A DNA stretch of 34,381 nucleotides from an uncultured Lachnospiraceae bacterium (GCA_947591155.1 CANQDA010000037.1:1-34381); one strand, 5' to 3'; positions 12,097 to 21,423 are shown, counted from the first letter of the stretch. The notes: generated by a model from the letters alone, not told the origin. Made by a program: numbers and translations.

Positions 12097-14088
12097 TTAT
12101 CCCACATCTTCCGCGCTCTCCGGGCTCTGGATCTCGTAGATCTCGCGGTACAGTCCCTCCCGCGCGATCAGCTCACGATGTGTCCCTCGCTGCGCGATGC
12201 GCCCGTGCTCCAGCACGATGATCTGGTCCGCGTCCATCAGTGTGGAAATGCGGTGCGAGATCAGGATCACCGTCGCATGTCCCATATACTGCTTCAAAGC
12301 GTTTCGTATTTTCTCGTCCGTCTCCGTGTCCACCGCGGAGAGCGAATCGTCAAACACCATGATCGGCGTATTCTGCAAGAGCATCCGCGCGATCGCGGTC
12401 CGCTGCTTCTGCCCGCCCGAGAGCGTCACGCCGCGCTCGCCCACGATCGTCTGATAGCCCTTCGAGAATCGCCTGATGCTCTCGTCGATACACGCTACGC
12501 GCGCCGCGCGCCGGACTTCCTCCATCACATCCGTCCTATCTGTCGCTGCGTCCGAATTCTCTGCGGCCACATGATCCGCTGTGAGCGCTGCATCTGCCAT
12601 ACTTGCCGTATCCGCCGCAGCTGCAATATCCGTCCTGTTCGCCGTATCCGCAGCAGCCGCTGTATCTGTCCTATTCGTCTTGTTTTCCGAGGCCGCCGCC
12701 TCGCTTTTCGTGATCGCAATGTTCTCCCCGATCGTCCGCGAAAACAGATACGGCTCCTGCAGCACCATCCCGATGTGTGAGCGCAGCCACGGAAGCGAGA
12801 TGTCCTTCACCGACACGCCGCTGACCGTGATATCGCCCTCCTGCAGTTCGTAAAGCCGGTTCAGCAGATGCATCAGCGTCGACTTGCCGCTGCCGGTGCC
12901 GCCGAGAATGCCGAGCGTAGTCCCACCTGGTATCGTGAGGGAGATATCCCGCAGGATCGTCTCGTTGTCCGTATAGGCAAAGCTCACGTCCCGGAAGACA
13001 ATGTCGCCGCCCATATCCGGGCAAAGACATGTGTGGATCTCCTCGGTCTCAGAATTCAGAATATACAGCAATCGCTCCATCGACACCCCGGCCTTGCTCA
13101 TCTCGGAGATCATCCGCCCCAGACGGCGCACCGGCCAGATCAGCCTGCGGTTGTAGGAAATGAACGCGATCAGCATCCCCGCGGTCAGACTGCCGCGCAC
13201 ACAGAGCACCGTGCCGACCACGACGAGGAGCAGCAGCTGCAGCGCCATCACCAGATCGCCGGCCGCCCAGAAGCCGGACAGCAAAGCGCACAGCCTCATC
13301 CAGGCGTCCGTGTAGACATGGTTCTGTTTCCGAAAGCGCTCGCGCTCATAGCTCTCCCGCCCGAAAGCGCGCACGACACGCACCCCGGTCAGGTTTTCCT
13401 GCGCGATCGTCGAGAGAACGCTCTCGTTCTCATCGCACTCCAGAAACAGGTGCCCGATCCTGTGATAGAAAAAGTAGGAATACCCGATGATGATCGGAAT
13501 CGAGAGAAATACGACCCACGAGAGCGTCAGGCTCATGGTCGCCATGACAAGGACGCTGAACGCGATCAGCACCGCGATGCGGATCACCTGAACCAGCTGT
13601 TCCGACACGAACTCCCGAACCATATTGACGTCCGAGGTGCAGCGCTGAATGATATCGCCGGTCTGGTTCTCCATATGCCAGGCGTAGGGCAGCCGCTCAA
13701 TGTGCGCGTAGAGCGTGTCGCGCGCCGTCTTCATCATGCGCTCCGTCGCCACGGAATTCAGGTATGTATTCAGGTACTGAAACACTGCCGTGAGCGCGGC
13801 CACAACCAGAATCGCCAGCGCCGCCAGATACAGGTGCCGGATGATGAATTCCCTCCCACCTGCCTCCTCCAGAAATCGGCGCGCAAACCCTGGCAGTGTC
13901 TCGGTCTGGTTGCTCAGACAGCCGTCCACCACGACGCGGATCACCTGCGGCGTCACCATATCGAGCGCCGCCACCATTGCTGAGGCTAAAATGCTCAGAG
14001 AGAAAAATCTCTTGCTCCCCCGCAGGAAAAGCAAGAGCATAGTGTATTTCGTGTAAATATGATTCTTCGGATTCGCAGCCTCTTTCAT
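12097..14088 (-). CDS. ABC exporter subunit with degenerate ATP site and repeat insertion
   Basis: This 663-residue partner subunit has six membrane helices (about 30-330) and an ATPase domain: Walker A GGTGSGKST near 398, Q-loop VLQEPYLFS near 443, signature LSGGQKQR near 558, and His in LISHRIST near 609. Walker B reads IMVFDDSLS, so the catalytic Glu is Asp, the usual mark of the degenerate site in heterodimeric exporters. About 60 residues rich in Ala, Asp and Thr are inserted at about 458-517, between Q-loop and signature. The partner has no such insert there. The insertion is built partly from 36-bp tandem repeats. The start follows GGGGAGGAG, 56 bp after the preceding gene. Confidence 0.92.
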   Translation of the reverse strand: MKEAANPKNHIYTKYTMLLLFLRGSKRFFSLSILASAMVAALDMVTPQVIRVVVDGCLSNQTETLPGFARRFLEEAGGREFIIRHLYLAALAILVVAALTAVFQYLNTYLNSVATERMMKTARDTLYAHIERLPYAWHMENQTGDIIQRCTSDVNMVREFVSEQLVQVIRIAVLIAFSVLVMATMSLTLSWVVFLSIPIIIGYSYFFYHRIGHLFLECDENESVLSTIAQENLTGVRVVRAFGRESYERERFRKQNHVYTDAWMRLCALLSGFWAAGDLVMALQLLLLVVVGTVLCVRGSLTAGMLIAFISYNRRLIWPVRRLGRMISEMSKAGVSMERLLYILNSETEEIHTCLCPDMGGDIVFRDVSFAYTDNETILRDISLTIPGGTTLGILGGTGSGKSTLMHLLNRLYELQEGDITVSGVSVKDISLPWLRSHIGMVLQEPYLFSRTIGENIAITKSEAAASENKTNRTDTAAAADTANRTDIAAAADTASMADAALTADHVAAENSDAATDRTDVMEEVRRAARVACIDESIRRFSKGYQTIVGERGVTLSGGQKQRTAIARMLLQNTPIMVFDDSLSAVDTETDEKIRNALKQYMGHATVILISHRISTLMDADQIIVLEHGRIAQRGTHRELIAREGLYREIYEIQSPESAEDVG
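12605..12676. repeat. Two in-frame 36-bp tandem repeats inside the ABC subunit gene
   Basis: Units 12605-12640 and 12641-12676 match at about 30 of 36 bases, and a degenerate partial unit precedes them. On the coding strand each gives a 12-residue motif of the kind NRTDIAAAADTA. They form the core of the ~60-residue insertion in the ATPase domain. Confidence 0.85.
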
Positions 14089-14144
14089 TGGCAGTCTCCT
14101 CCCCGTCTCTGTCCCAAAAGCCGGGAGGGGCTGTCTACAGCCCC

Positions 14145-15941
14145 CTAGATCTGATCGGAATCTTCGTCGTTCTCTATATCTTCCGGCTCTGTAACGGCAG
14201 ATCCGGTATTTTCTGTTCCCGTCTCTGTGGCATCAGCCCCGGTATCCTCCGTTCCCGACTCCGTAACGTCAGCACCAATATCTTCCGCCCCCGGCTCCGT
14301 ATCCGCTTTCTCCGGCGCGGCCCCGTCCAGTGAAAGCACCGTGCACACGGACTCGCCTTTCGCGTAGGACAGCGTGATCTCGTCGCCCTCCTCGTAGCGG
14401 ATGATATCCAGGAAATCCGTGACCGGCAGGTCGAACACCTCGTCACGTCCCTCAAGCATCACATAGAAATGTGTGTTCCCGTCGACGACCGCCTGCGCGA
14501 TGCGCCGGATCTTCCCAGTCGCCGTCTGCATGTCGCTTCCTGCCACCGCGCCCTTGTTCTTCAGGCCCAGCATCTTCACGTAGGTCTGTTCACACTCCGG
14601 CACCGTATCCCCGATCGCCACATTCTGATAGCGCTGGATGTTCACCATCGCGTACTTCTTCACGAGGCCCGCGTTGTCCTTCAGCGCGATGAAATAGGTC
14701 GGCTCGCCCGAGATGTTCAAGAGCAGCGGGAAGGTCGCGCGGTAGCCGAGGTTCTGCACCTGACCCTCGGCGGAACCCATCGCGGAATACTCCTCCGCTC
14801 CGGCCACCTCGTAGTACTTTGTCTCCATCGTGCGCTGGTTCATGAGCACGAAGCCGACGTTCGAGCGGTCACCGCTGACGGAGGTCACGCCCGTGTACAC
14901 CCACACGTCGTCGTCCTGCGCGAGGTAGTTGTAGCCGTCTGTCGTCACCAGACAACCCTTCTGCCCGAGCACGCTGTTGATGAAGCCGTTGATCAGCGTC
15001 CCGTGGTAATCGTAGAGCTGGATCAGCAGATCCGCCGGATACACGCGATCCACCCAGGACGGACAGTCCTCCACGTCCATCGACTCGCACTCGCCCGTCA
15101 CCGCATTGCAGAGCACGACCTTGCCGATCGTCTGCCCGCCAAACAGGCCGATCGAGAACTTCTTCACCGGACAGATCCAATAGGGCGTGCCCTCCTCGTC
15201 GATCTCGAAACTGAGCTGGTCGAAAATATAGGTCGGATAATGGAAGCGCAGATGCCGGTAGATGTTGCGGTTGAAATACTCGGACTCCGAGTACTTGATC
15301 CCCTCGGGGATCTTCACGAGCTCCGTGTTCTGCGTCGCCATGTCGATGCTGATATAGGCAGGGATGCCGTTCTTGCGGTTCGTGAACCACTTGATCGGGC
15401 TCGCGTACACCAGCGGCGTCACGCGCACCGGCCGCCCCTGATAGTTGATCTGCGAATACAGCGTGCTCACCTCAAACTGCGACACCATGTCCACCATGCT
15501 GCCCATCTTGCGGTTTCCCAGGATCTCCGCCGAATCCTTGTCGAGCAGCGGGATCTGGTTGAAATTCACCTGCTTGATGTCCTCCGCAAAATCGCCGGTC
15601 TCCGGCACAAGCAGATCGCGGTACTTGCCCGCGTTCACGATCGGCGAGGACAGGATCGAGCCCGCCAGATAGACAACGAGCACCAGAAGAAACAGTCCGA
15701 AAAAGAACTTCGGCGCGCGTCTCGCACGGATCTCCGTCCTCAGATTCCGAATATCGCCGGGCGCCTGTACCCGTATCTTTTTTCCGATGCTGAACACAAA
15801 CGCCAACAGAAGGATCGCCAACAGCATCATCCAAAGTCCGCTCGAATGGATGTTGAGCGCCGGCAGCGTCACATAGTAGTAAACGCCAAGCACCACAAGA
15901 ATCACCAGCGCCAGTAAAAGCTTGATCTTTCCACGTCTCAT
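14145..15941 (-). CDS. Conserved membrane protein of unknown function, operon with ABC exporter
   Basis: This 598-residue protein starts MRRGKIKLLLALVILVVLG. Three hydrophobic helices (about 6-24, 34-50, 78-95) precede a long, mostly soluble domain (about 105-540) with many conserved-looking stretches such as GRPVRVTPLVYASPIKWF, PSWVDRVYPADLLIQLYDYHG and TFPLLLNISGEPTYFIALKDNAG. The C-terminal ~60 residues are an acidic Thr/Glu/Asp tail made of 12-residue repeats. I recall related hypothetical proteins in gut Clostridia but no function. The start at 15941 follows GGGAGG; a longer frame to 16001 lacks one. It is first in the operon with both exporter halves, so it may assist or sense for that transporter. 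Confidence 0.75.
   Translation of the reverse strand: MRRGKIKLLLALVILVVLGVYYYVTLPALNIHSSGLWMMLLAILLLAFVFSIGKKIRVQAPGDIRNLRTEIRARRAPKFFFGLFLLVLVVYLAGSILSSPIVNAGKYRDLLVPETGDFAEDIKQVNFNQIPLLDKDSAEILGNRKMGSMVDMVSQFEVSTLYSQINYQGRPVRVTPLVYASPIKWFTNRKNGIPAYISIDMATQNTELVKIPEGIKYSESEYFNRNIYRHLRFHYPTYIFDQLSFEIDEEGTPYWICPVKKFSIGLFGGQTIGKVVLCNAVTGECESMDVEDCPSWVDRVYPADLLIQLYDYHGTLINGFINSVLGQKGCLVTTDGYNYLAQDDDVWVYTGVTSVSGDRSNVGFVLMNQRTMETKYYEVAGAEEYSAMGSAEGQVQNLGYRATFPLLLNISGEPTYFIALKDNAGLVKKYAMVNIQRYQNVAIGDTVPECEQTYVKMLGLKNKGAVAGSDMQTATGKIRRIAQAVVDGNTHFYVMLEGRDEVFDLPVTDFLDIIRYEEGDEITLSYAKGESVCTVLSLDGAAPEKADTEPGAEDIGADVTESGTEDTGADATETGTENTGSAVTEPEDIENDEDSDQI
14185..14292. repeat. Three in-frame 36-bp repeats encoding the acidic tail
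   Basis: Units 14185-14220, 14221-14256 and 14257-14292 are degenerate copies, with a partial fourth. On the coding strand they give 12-residue motifs like TESGTEDTGADA. The period is the same as in the repeat inside the next gene (12605-12676). Confidence 0.8.
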
Positions 15942-16035
15942 CTGAAAACCTCCCGTATCACATTTTCCTCCAAAGATTAATCTGCTGTAAAGTATTCCCA
16001 TAAGCTTTCTGTTTTAAATAGAAACCTTGTCAGAT

Positions 16036-16064
16036 ATTTTACACTCAATCTCAGATAAAATCAA
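16036..16064 (-). promoter_or_regulatory. Sigma-70-type promoter of the membrane protein/ABC exporter operon
   Basis: On the minus strand TTGATT (16064-16059) and TAAAAT (16041-16036) are 17 bp apart, about 95 bp before the start at 15941. It is the only good promoter seen ahead of the three genes. Confidence 0.65.
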
Positions 16065-16279
16065 CGAATTCTCCAAGTTTTTCCGGCCCTTTCATAAAGA
16101 CGATTTGTTTCATGTCCGAAAACAGGCAAAGAAGCTTCCATAATTCTTGTCCGAACGTTTATTTTGTGGTAGGATATTCCCGGAAATGATTTTTGACAGA
16201 ATATGCTCTTTGTCCGAATCCGACGACAGGAACAATCTCTTACTGATAAAGTATGAAAGATGTGAAAGGAGTGTTTTCC

Positions 16280-16552
16280 ATGCAGAAACTAAGGCGCATC
16301 CTCGCGCTGCTCGGCGTGATCATACTGGTCGGCATGTACGTCGTCACACTTGTCTTCGCGCTCAGCTCCAGTCCGAACGCGAACAATATGCTGATGGCCT
16401 CGATCGTGTGTACCGTGATCATTCCCTGCCTGCTCTACGGCATGATCCTCATCACACGCGTGCTGGACAACCGCAAGCTCTCTGACAAAGACAAAACGAC
16501 CGAAAGCAATACGCCTTCCGCCAAAGACAAAAAGAAAAACGACAAGGGCTGA
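16280..16552 (+). CDS. Small two-helix membrane protein
   Basis: This 90-residue protein has two hydrophobic helices (about 5-27 and 36-58) and a charged Lys/Asp-rich C-terminal tail (KLSDKDKTTESNTPSAKDKKKN). I do not recognise a family beyond generic small membrane proteins. The start at 16280 follows GAAAGGAGTG; the ATG at 16253 lacks a ribosome site. It lies 59 bp before the HAD gene and may share its transcript. Three TGTCCGAA motifs lie upstream. Confidence 0.75.
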   Translation: MQKLRRILALLGVIILVGMYVVTLVFALSSSPNANNMLMASIVCTVIIPCLLYGMILITRVLDNRKLSDKDKTTESNTPSAKDKKKNDKG

Positions 16553-16611
16553 GCAGCCTTTTCTCATAAACTGAAATCGGAAAGAATTGAAAAAAGAAAG
16601 GATGTTGAGAA

Positions 16612-17211
16612 ATGATCCGCAACATCATCTTCGACATCGGCGGCGTGCTGGTGGATTACGACTGGAAAACTTATCTTGAGAGCTTTCACTTTCCGCCGGA
16701 AAAGACGGACGCGATCGCAAAAGCGACCTTCTTAAGCGCGGCGTGGTCTGAGCTCGACCGCGAAGCGCTCTCCATCGATGAGATCACAGCCATGATGACC
16801 GCCGCCGCGCCTCAGTACGCCACAGACATCCTGACCGTGTTCCACGGTCTGCGCCATACCATCCGCAGACGCGGTTACGCCTGCGATCTGATCCGCAGTC
16901 TCCAGGGCCGCGGCTTCAGAGTCTACTATCTCTCAAATTATTCGAGCCACACGCGCAACCAGACGCGCGAGGCTCTCGATTTCCTGCCGCTCATGGACGG
17001 AGGCCTCTTCTCCTACGAGGTGAAGCAGGTCAAGCCGGAGCCCGAGATCTTCGCCTCCCTGCTCGCGCGCTATCCTGACATCCGCCCGGAAGAATCCGTA
17101 TTCTTCGACGATTCCGCCGTCAATGTCGAGGCGGCGCGGCGGCTTGGCTTCCACGGGATCGTGTTCCGGGATAGGGCGCAGGCGATGGCGGACTTGGACA
17201 GGTATCTGTAA
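16612..17211 (+). CDS. HAD-superfamily phosphatase
   Basis: This 199-residue protein has the HAD motifs: nucleophile Asp8 in FDIGGVLVDYD, Ser108 in YYLSNYS, Lys141 in QVKPEPEIF and the acidic pair Asp166-Asp167 in VFFDDSAVN. The first motif reads DxGG, as in the YihX-like branch. These soluble enzymes hydrolyse small phosphate esters such as sugar phosphates; the substrate here is unknown. The start at 16612 follows GAAAGGATG. A strong terminator lies 45 bp downstream. Confidence 0.9.
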   Translation: MIRNIIFDIGGVLVDYDWKTYLESFHFPPEKTDAIAKATFLSAAWSELDREALSIDEITAMMTAAAPQYATDILTVFHGLRHTIRRRGYACDLIRSLQGRGFRVYYLSNYSSHTRNQTREALDFLPLMDGGLFSYEVKQVKPEPEIFASLLARYPDIRPEESVFFDDSAVNVEAARRLGFHGIVFRDRAQAMADLDRYL

Positions 17212-17254
17212 TATACCACCAGCGAACTTGCAGTTTTTGAAAATCAATCTTTTT

Positions 17255-17293
17255 TTGCGGCAGATTTTTTGTTTTGTCTAAAATCTGCCGCAA
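17255..17293 (+). terminator. Strong intrinsic terminator after the HAD gene
   Basis: TTGCGGCAGATTTT (17255-17268) pairs perfectly over 14 bp with AAAATCTGCCGCAA (17280-17293), followed by TTTTCTT. A T tract also precedes it, so it may work in both directions. Confidence 0.88.
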
Positions 17294-17298
17294 TTTTC

Positions 17299-17327
17299 TT
17301 GACGTTCTGCATTTCTTCGGGTAAAAT
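17299..17327 (+). promoter_or_regulatory. Sigma-70-type promoter of the AAA/DUF4143 gene
   Basis: TTGACG (17299-17304) and TAAAAT (17322-17327) are 17 bp apart, directly after the terminator and about 45 bp before the GTG start at 17372. Confidence 0.72.
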
Positions 17328-17371
17328 AGGGAAAGAATAGAAATAGACTTTGAAAAAACAGGTGATGCACA

Positions 17372-18601
17372 GTGGAATATATCAACCGCCATATGGAAAA
17401 CCGCATTCTGGAACTAAGCAAGTCATACCCCGCAATCCTGCTGACCGGTCCCCGGCAGGCAGGCAAAACGACTATGCTGAGAAAGCTGGCTCAGGAAGAA
17501 AATATCGGGCGTCAATACGTGACACTGGACGATCTTGCAGACCGCGACATGGCGAAGAACGACCCTGCTCTCTTTTTACAGCTCCACAAGCCGCCGGTGC
17601 TCATTGACGAAGTGCAATACGCCCCGGAGTTATTCACTTATGTCAAGCTTCACATTGACAAGTATCACAATCCGGGTGATTTCTGGATGACAGGCTCGCA
17701 GATCTTCCGCCTCATGCGGGGCGTGCAGGAATCTCTGGCCGGGCGCGTGGCGTTACTGCACATGTCGCCGCTGTCCCAGCGGGAGATCACCGGCGCTCCC
17801 TGCGTACCGTTTACGACAGATCTGGAGAGTCTGCTTGCCGGACAGGACCAACTTCGGCCTGTCGCCGCGCCGGAGCTCTTCCATCGCCTGTGGCAGGGCT
17901 CCATGCCGGGACTTGTCAGCGGACAGACGCCTGACCGAAATGTCTTCTATTCGTCATACCTCTCCACTTATATGGAGCGGGACGTCCGTGAACTTTCTGG
18001 CAATGTGGACGCGTTGAAATTCAACCGCTTTGTCACTGCGGCCGCGGCCCGCTGCTCCCAGCTGCTGAACTATCAAGCGCTGGCCGAAGATGCGGACATC
18101 GACATCCCGACTTCAAAAATGTGGATCAATGTTCTGGAGACACTGGGGATCATCTTCCTGCTGCATCCCTACTCTAATAATGTCCTGAAACGCACTACTA
18201 AGACACCAAAACTGTATTTCTACGATACCGGCCTGGTCTGTTACCTTACGCGCTGGTCTTCCCCTGAGGTGGCCGAAAGCGGCGCCATGAACGGCGCGCT
18301 TCTGGAGAATTTCACCATATCGGAAATTGTGAAGAGTTACCAGAACGCAGGATTGGAACCGTACCTGTACTTCTACCGGGATCGGGACGCCAAGGAAATC
18401 GATGCCATCCTGGAGGCCGACGGCAAACTCTGTCCGTTAGAGATCAAAAAAACTGCCATGCCCGATAAACGCCTGACCCGCGTCTTCGGGGTGATCGATA
18501 GATCTCCCCTCCGGCTCGGTACCGGCGCCATCCTCTGCATGGCAGATAAACTCAGCGCTTTTGACCGCGATCATCTGATCATTCCAATCTGGATGATCTA
18601 A
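17372..18601 (+). CDS. AAA-type ATPase with DUF4143 domain
   Basis: This 409-residue protein has an N-terminal P-loop (GPRQAGKTT, residues 26-34) and Walker B (VLIDEVQYAPEL, about 74-85). The sensor-like WMTGSQ follows near 108. The C-terminal half carries the DUF4143 region, with a nuclease-like YFYRDRDAKEIDAIL...LCPLEIKKTA segment near 330-370. The family is widespread and variably present; roles in mobile or toxin-like systems are suspected but not established. A GTG start at 17372 is used with a weak AGGTGAT site. It ends 3 bp from the convergent purA gene, with no terminator between. Confidence 0.86.
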   Translation: MEYINRHMENRILELSKSYPAILLTGPRQAGKTTMLRKLAQEENIGRQYVTLDDLADRDMAKNDPALFLQLHKPPVLIDEVQYAPELFTYVKLHIDKYHNPGDFWMTGSQIFRLMRGVQESLAGRVALLHMSPLSQREITGAPCVPFTTDLESLLAGQDQLRPVAAPELFHRLWQGSMPGLVSGQTPDRNVFYSSYLSTYMERDVRELSGNVDALKFNRFVTAAAARCSQLLNYQALAEDADIDIPTSKMWINVLETLGIIFLLHPYSNNVLKRTTKTPKLYFYDTGLVCYLTRWSSPEVAESGAMNGALLENFTISEIVKSYQNAGLEPYLYFYRDRDAKEIDAILEADGKLCPLEIKKTAMPDKRLTRVFGVIDRSPLRLGTGAILCMADKLSAFDRDHLIIPIWMI

Positions 18602-18604
18602 AGC

Positions 18605-19879
18605 TTAACGATAAATGATATCCTCTCTCCCGGGGCCGTTCGAGACCATCGTGATCGGGAAGCCGATCTGCTCCTCCACAAACTCGATATACTTCCGGCA
18701 GTTCTCCGGGAGCTCCTCGTATTTGCGGATGCCGCGGATGCTGCACTTCCAGCCCGGCAGGGTCTTGAGCACCGGCTTCGCCTTCTCCAGAAGCGCCGTC
18801 GTCGGGAACTCCGTCGTCACCTCGCCGTCGATCTCATAGCCCACGCACACCGGGATCTCGTCGAGATAGCCAAGCACGTCGAGCACTGTGAACGCCACGT
18901 CCGTGGTGCCCTGCAGGCGGCAGCCGTACTTGGACGCCACGCAGTCGAACCAACCCACTCTTCTCGGGCGGCCCGTCGTCGCTCCGAACTCACCGCCGTC
19001 GCCGCCGCGCATGCGCAGCTCGTCGGCCGCGTCGCCGAACAGCTCACTGACAAAAGCGCCCGCACCCACCGCGCTCGAATACGCCTTGCAGACCGTGATC
19101 ACCTTTTTGATCTCGTACGGCGGAATCCCGGCGCCCACCGCCCCGTATCCGGCAAGCGTCGAGGAGGACGTCACCATCGGGTAGATGCCGTGATCCGGAT
19201 CCTTCAGGGAGCCGAGCTGACCCTCCAGCAGAATGTTCTTTCCTTCTTTCACCGCCTGATACAGAAACGCGGAGGTGTCGCATACGAACGGCGCGATCAT
19301 CTCGCGGTAGCCATGCAGCTCCTCAAGCAGCGCCTCCGGGGTCAGAACCGGTTTGTGATACAGATGCTCCAGCATCGGATTCTTGAGCTCGCAGATGCGC
19401 TTCGTTTTGTCCTTCAGCGTATCCTCGTCGAAGAGCTCGTTCACCTGAAAGCCGATCTTCGCGAATTTATCCGAGTAGAACGGCGCGATGCCGGACTTCG
19501 TCGAGCCGAAGGACTTGCCGCCGAGCCGCTCCTCCTCATACTGGTCAAAGAGAATGTGATAGGACATCACGATCTGCGCGCGGTCCGACACGAGGATCTT
19601 CGGCGTCGGGACGCCGCGGTCCACAATACTCTTCACCTCGCCGCACAGCGTCGGGATGTTGAGCGCCACGCCGTTGCCGATCACGCTTGTCGTATGGCCA
19701 TAAAATACGCCTGACGGGAGCGTGTGCAGAGCAAATTTCCCGTAATTGTTCACGATCGTGTGGCCCGCGTTCGCGCCGCCCTGAAAGCGCACGATGATGT
19801 CCGCCTTCTCCGCCAGCATGTCCGTGATCTTGCCCTTTCCTTCGTCGCCCCAGTTCGCTCCTACTACCGCCTGTACCAT
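18605..19879 (-). CDS. purA: Adenylosuccinate synthetase
   Basis: This 424-residue enzyme joins IMP and aspartate with GTP to adenylosuccinate, the first step from IMP to AMP. The GTP-binding loop GDEGKGK (11-17) and GGANAGHT (34-41) are present, as are GQLGSLKDPDHGIYPMVTSS and the TTGRPRRVGWFD segment. The length matches the family. It is the last gene of the purine cluster, 24 bp after purB, so the two AMP-branch enzymes are paired. Confidence 0.97.
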   Translation of the reverse strand: MVQAVVGANWGDEGKGKITDMLAEKADIIVRFQGGANAGHTIVNNYGKFALHTLPSGVFYGHTTSVIGNGVALNIPTLCGEVKSIVDRGVPTPKILVSDRAQIVMSYHILFDQYEEERLGGKSFGSTKSGIAPFYSDKFAKIGFQVNELFDEDTLKDKTKRICELKNPMLEHLYHKPVLTPEALLEELHGYREMIAPFVCDTSAFLYQAVKEGKNILLEGQLGSLKDPDHGIYPMVTSSSTLAGYGAVGAGIPPYEIKKVITVCKAYSSAVGAGAFVSELFGDAADELRMRGGDGGEFGATTGRPRRVGWFDCVASKYGCRLQGTTDVAFTVLDVLGYLDEIPVCVGYEIDGEVTTEFPTTALLEKAKPVLKTLPGWKCSIRGIRKYEELPENCRKYIEFVEEQIGFPITMVSNGPGREDIIYR

Positions 19880-19903
19880 ATACGATTCCTCCTGGTATCT
19901 TTT

Positions 19904-21343
19904 TTATACATTAATCTCTGCCTTCACCCCGAGCAGCTCCTCGTTCTGCGCAAGCACAGGCTTCACCACTGTCTCCACAAAGCGCTCCACCTGCTCCTTC
20001 GAGCGGCCGACGTAGCGCGACGGCTCCATCGACTTCTTCAAGTCATCGAGGGACATGCCGAACGATGGATCCGCCGCGATCAGCTCCAAAAGATTGTTCT
20101 CTCTGCCCTCTTCCTTCACATTGCGGCCCGCCTCCATCGAGAGCGTGCGGATCTTCTCGTGCAGCTCCTGACGGTCTCCGCCCGCCTTCACCGCGTCCAT
20201 CATGATGTTCTCCGTCGCCATGAACGGAAGCTCCGCCATCAGCTGTCGCTCGATCACCTTCGGGTAGACCTTCAGCCCGTCCGTCACGTTCAGGCAGAGA
20301 TCAAGGATCCCGTCCACCGCGAGAAAGCCTTCCGGCACGGAAAGCCGCTTGTTCGCGGAATCGTCGAGCGTGCGCTCGAACCACTGGCAGGACGAAGTGA
20401 TCGCCGGATTCAACGCGTCACAGATCACATAGCGCGCCAGCGAGGCAATGCGCTCGCTGCGCATCGGATTGCGCTTGTACGCCATCGCGGATGAGCCGAT
20501 CTGCGTCTTCTCAAACGGCTCCTCCACCTGCTTCAGGTGCTGGAGCAGCCGGATGTCGTTCGACATCTTGTGCGCGCTCGCCGCGATCCCAGCCAATACA
20601 TTCAATACTCTTGTATCCGTCTTTCTCGAATACGTCTGCCCCGACACCGGGACACACGCGGAAAATCCCATCTTCTGCGCGATCTTCGGATCGAGCTGAT
20701 CCACCTTCGCCTGATCGCCGTCAAAGAGCTCCAGGAAACTCGCCTGCGTGCCCGTCGTTCCCTTCGAACCGAGCAGCTTCATCGTGGACAGCACGTAATC
20801 CAGATCCTCCAGATCCATCAGGAACTCCTGCGCCCACAGCGTCGCACGCTTTCCGACCGTCGTCGGCTGCGCCGGCTGGAAATGCGTGAACGCGAGCGTC
20901 GGAAGCTCCCGGTACTTCATCGCGAAATCCGCAAGCTGCGCGATCACGTTGACCAGCTTTTTCTTCACGAGCTTCAGCGCCTCGGTCATCACTATGATGT
21001 CCGTGTTGTCCCCCACATAGCAGGACGTCGCGCCGAGATGGATGATCGGCTTCGCCTTCGGGCACTGCACGCCGTACGCGTACACATGTGACATCACGTC
21101 GTGGCGGACGATCTTCTCGCGCTCTTTCGCCACCTCGTAATTGATGTCGTCCTGAAACTTTTTCAGCTCCGCGATCTGCTCGTCGCTGATGTCGAGCCCC
21201 AGCTCCTGCTCCGTCTCCGCCAGCGCGATCCAAAGCCTCCTCCATGTCCGGAACTTCATGTCCGGCGAGAAAATGTACTGCATCTCCCTGCTCGCGTACC
21301 GCTCCGAGAGCGGACTCACGTATCGGTCATTGCGGTCTCCCAT
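19904..21343 (-). CDS. purB: Adenylosuccinate lyase
   Basis: This 479-residue lyase splits adenylosuccinate to AMP and SAICAR to AICAR, both with release of fumarate. The family signature GSSAMAYKRNP (283-293) carries the catalytic Ser, and His154 lies in FTHFQPAQPTT. It belongs to the longer clostridial form. It lies 80 bp after purF and directly before purA. Confidence 0.96.
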   Translation of the reverse strand: MGDRNDRYVSPLSERYASREMQYIFSPDMKFRTWRRLWIALAETEQELGLDISDEQIAELKKFQDDINYEVAKEREKIVRHDVMSHVYAYGVQCPKAKPIIHLGATSCYVGDNTDIIVMTEALKLVKKKLVNVIAQLADFAMKYRELPTLAFTHFQPAQPTTVGKRATLWAQEFLMDLEDLDYVLSTMKLLGSKGTTGTQASFLELFDGDQAKVDQLDPKIAQKMGFSACVPVSGQTYSRKTDTRVLNVLAGIAASAHKMSNDIRLLQHLKQVEEPFEKTQIGSSAMAYKRNPMRSERIASLARYVICDALNPAITSSCQWFERTLDDSANKRLSVPEGFLAVDGILDLCLNVTDGLKVYPKVIERQLMAELPFMATENIMMDAVKAGGDRQELHEKIRTLSMEAGRNVKEEGRENNLLELIAADPSFGMSLDDLKKSMEPSRYVGRSKEQVERFVETVVKPVLAQNEELLGVKAEINV

Positions 21344-21423
21344 ATCATCGATCCTTTCTCATTTCACAAATCAATCGTTTCGATTTTCAACTATTGCCTA
21401 TTGCACAGTGCGGACGCGTCCCT

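Noticed and set aside
10138..14088. The ABC exporter as the RiPP exporter
   Set aside because: Neither subunit has an N-terminal C39 peptidase domain, the operon lies 8 kb from the precursors and has an ordinary promoter with no TAAC-N16-CGTATCAA element.
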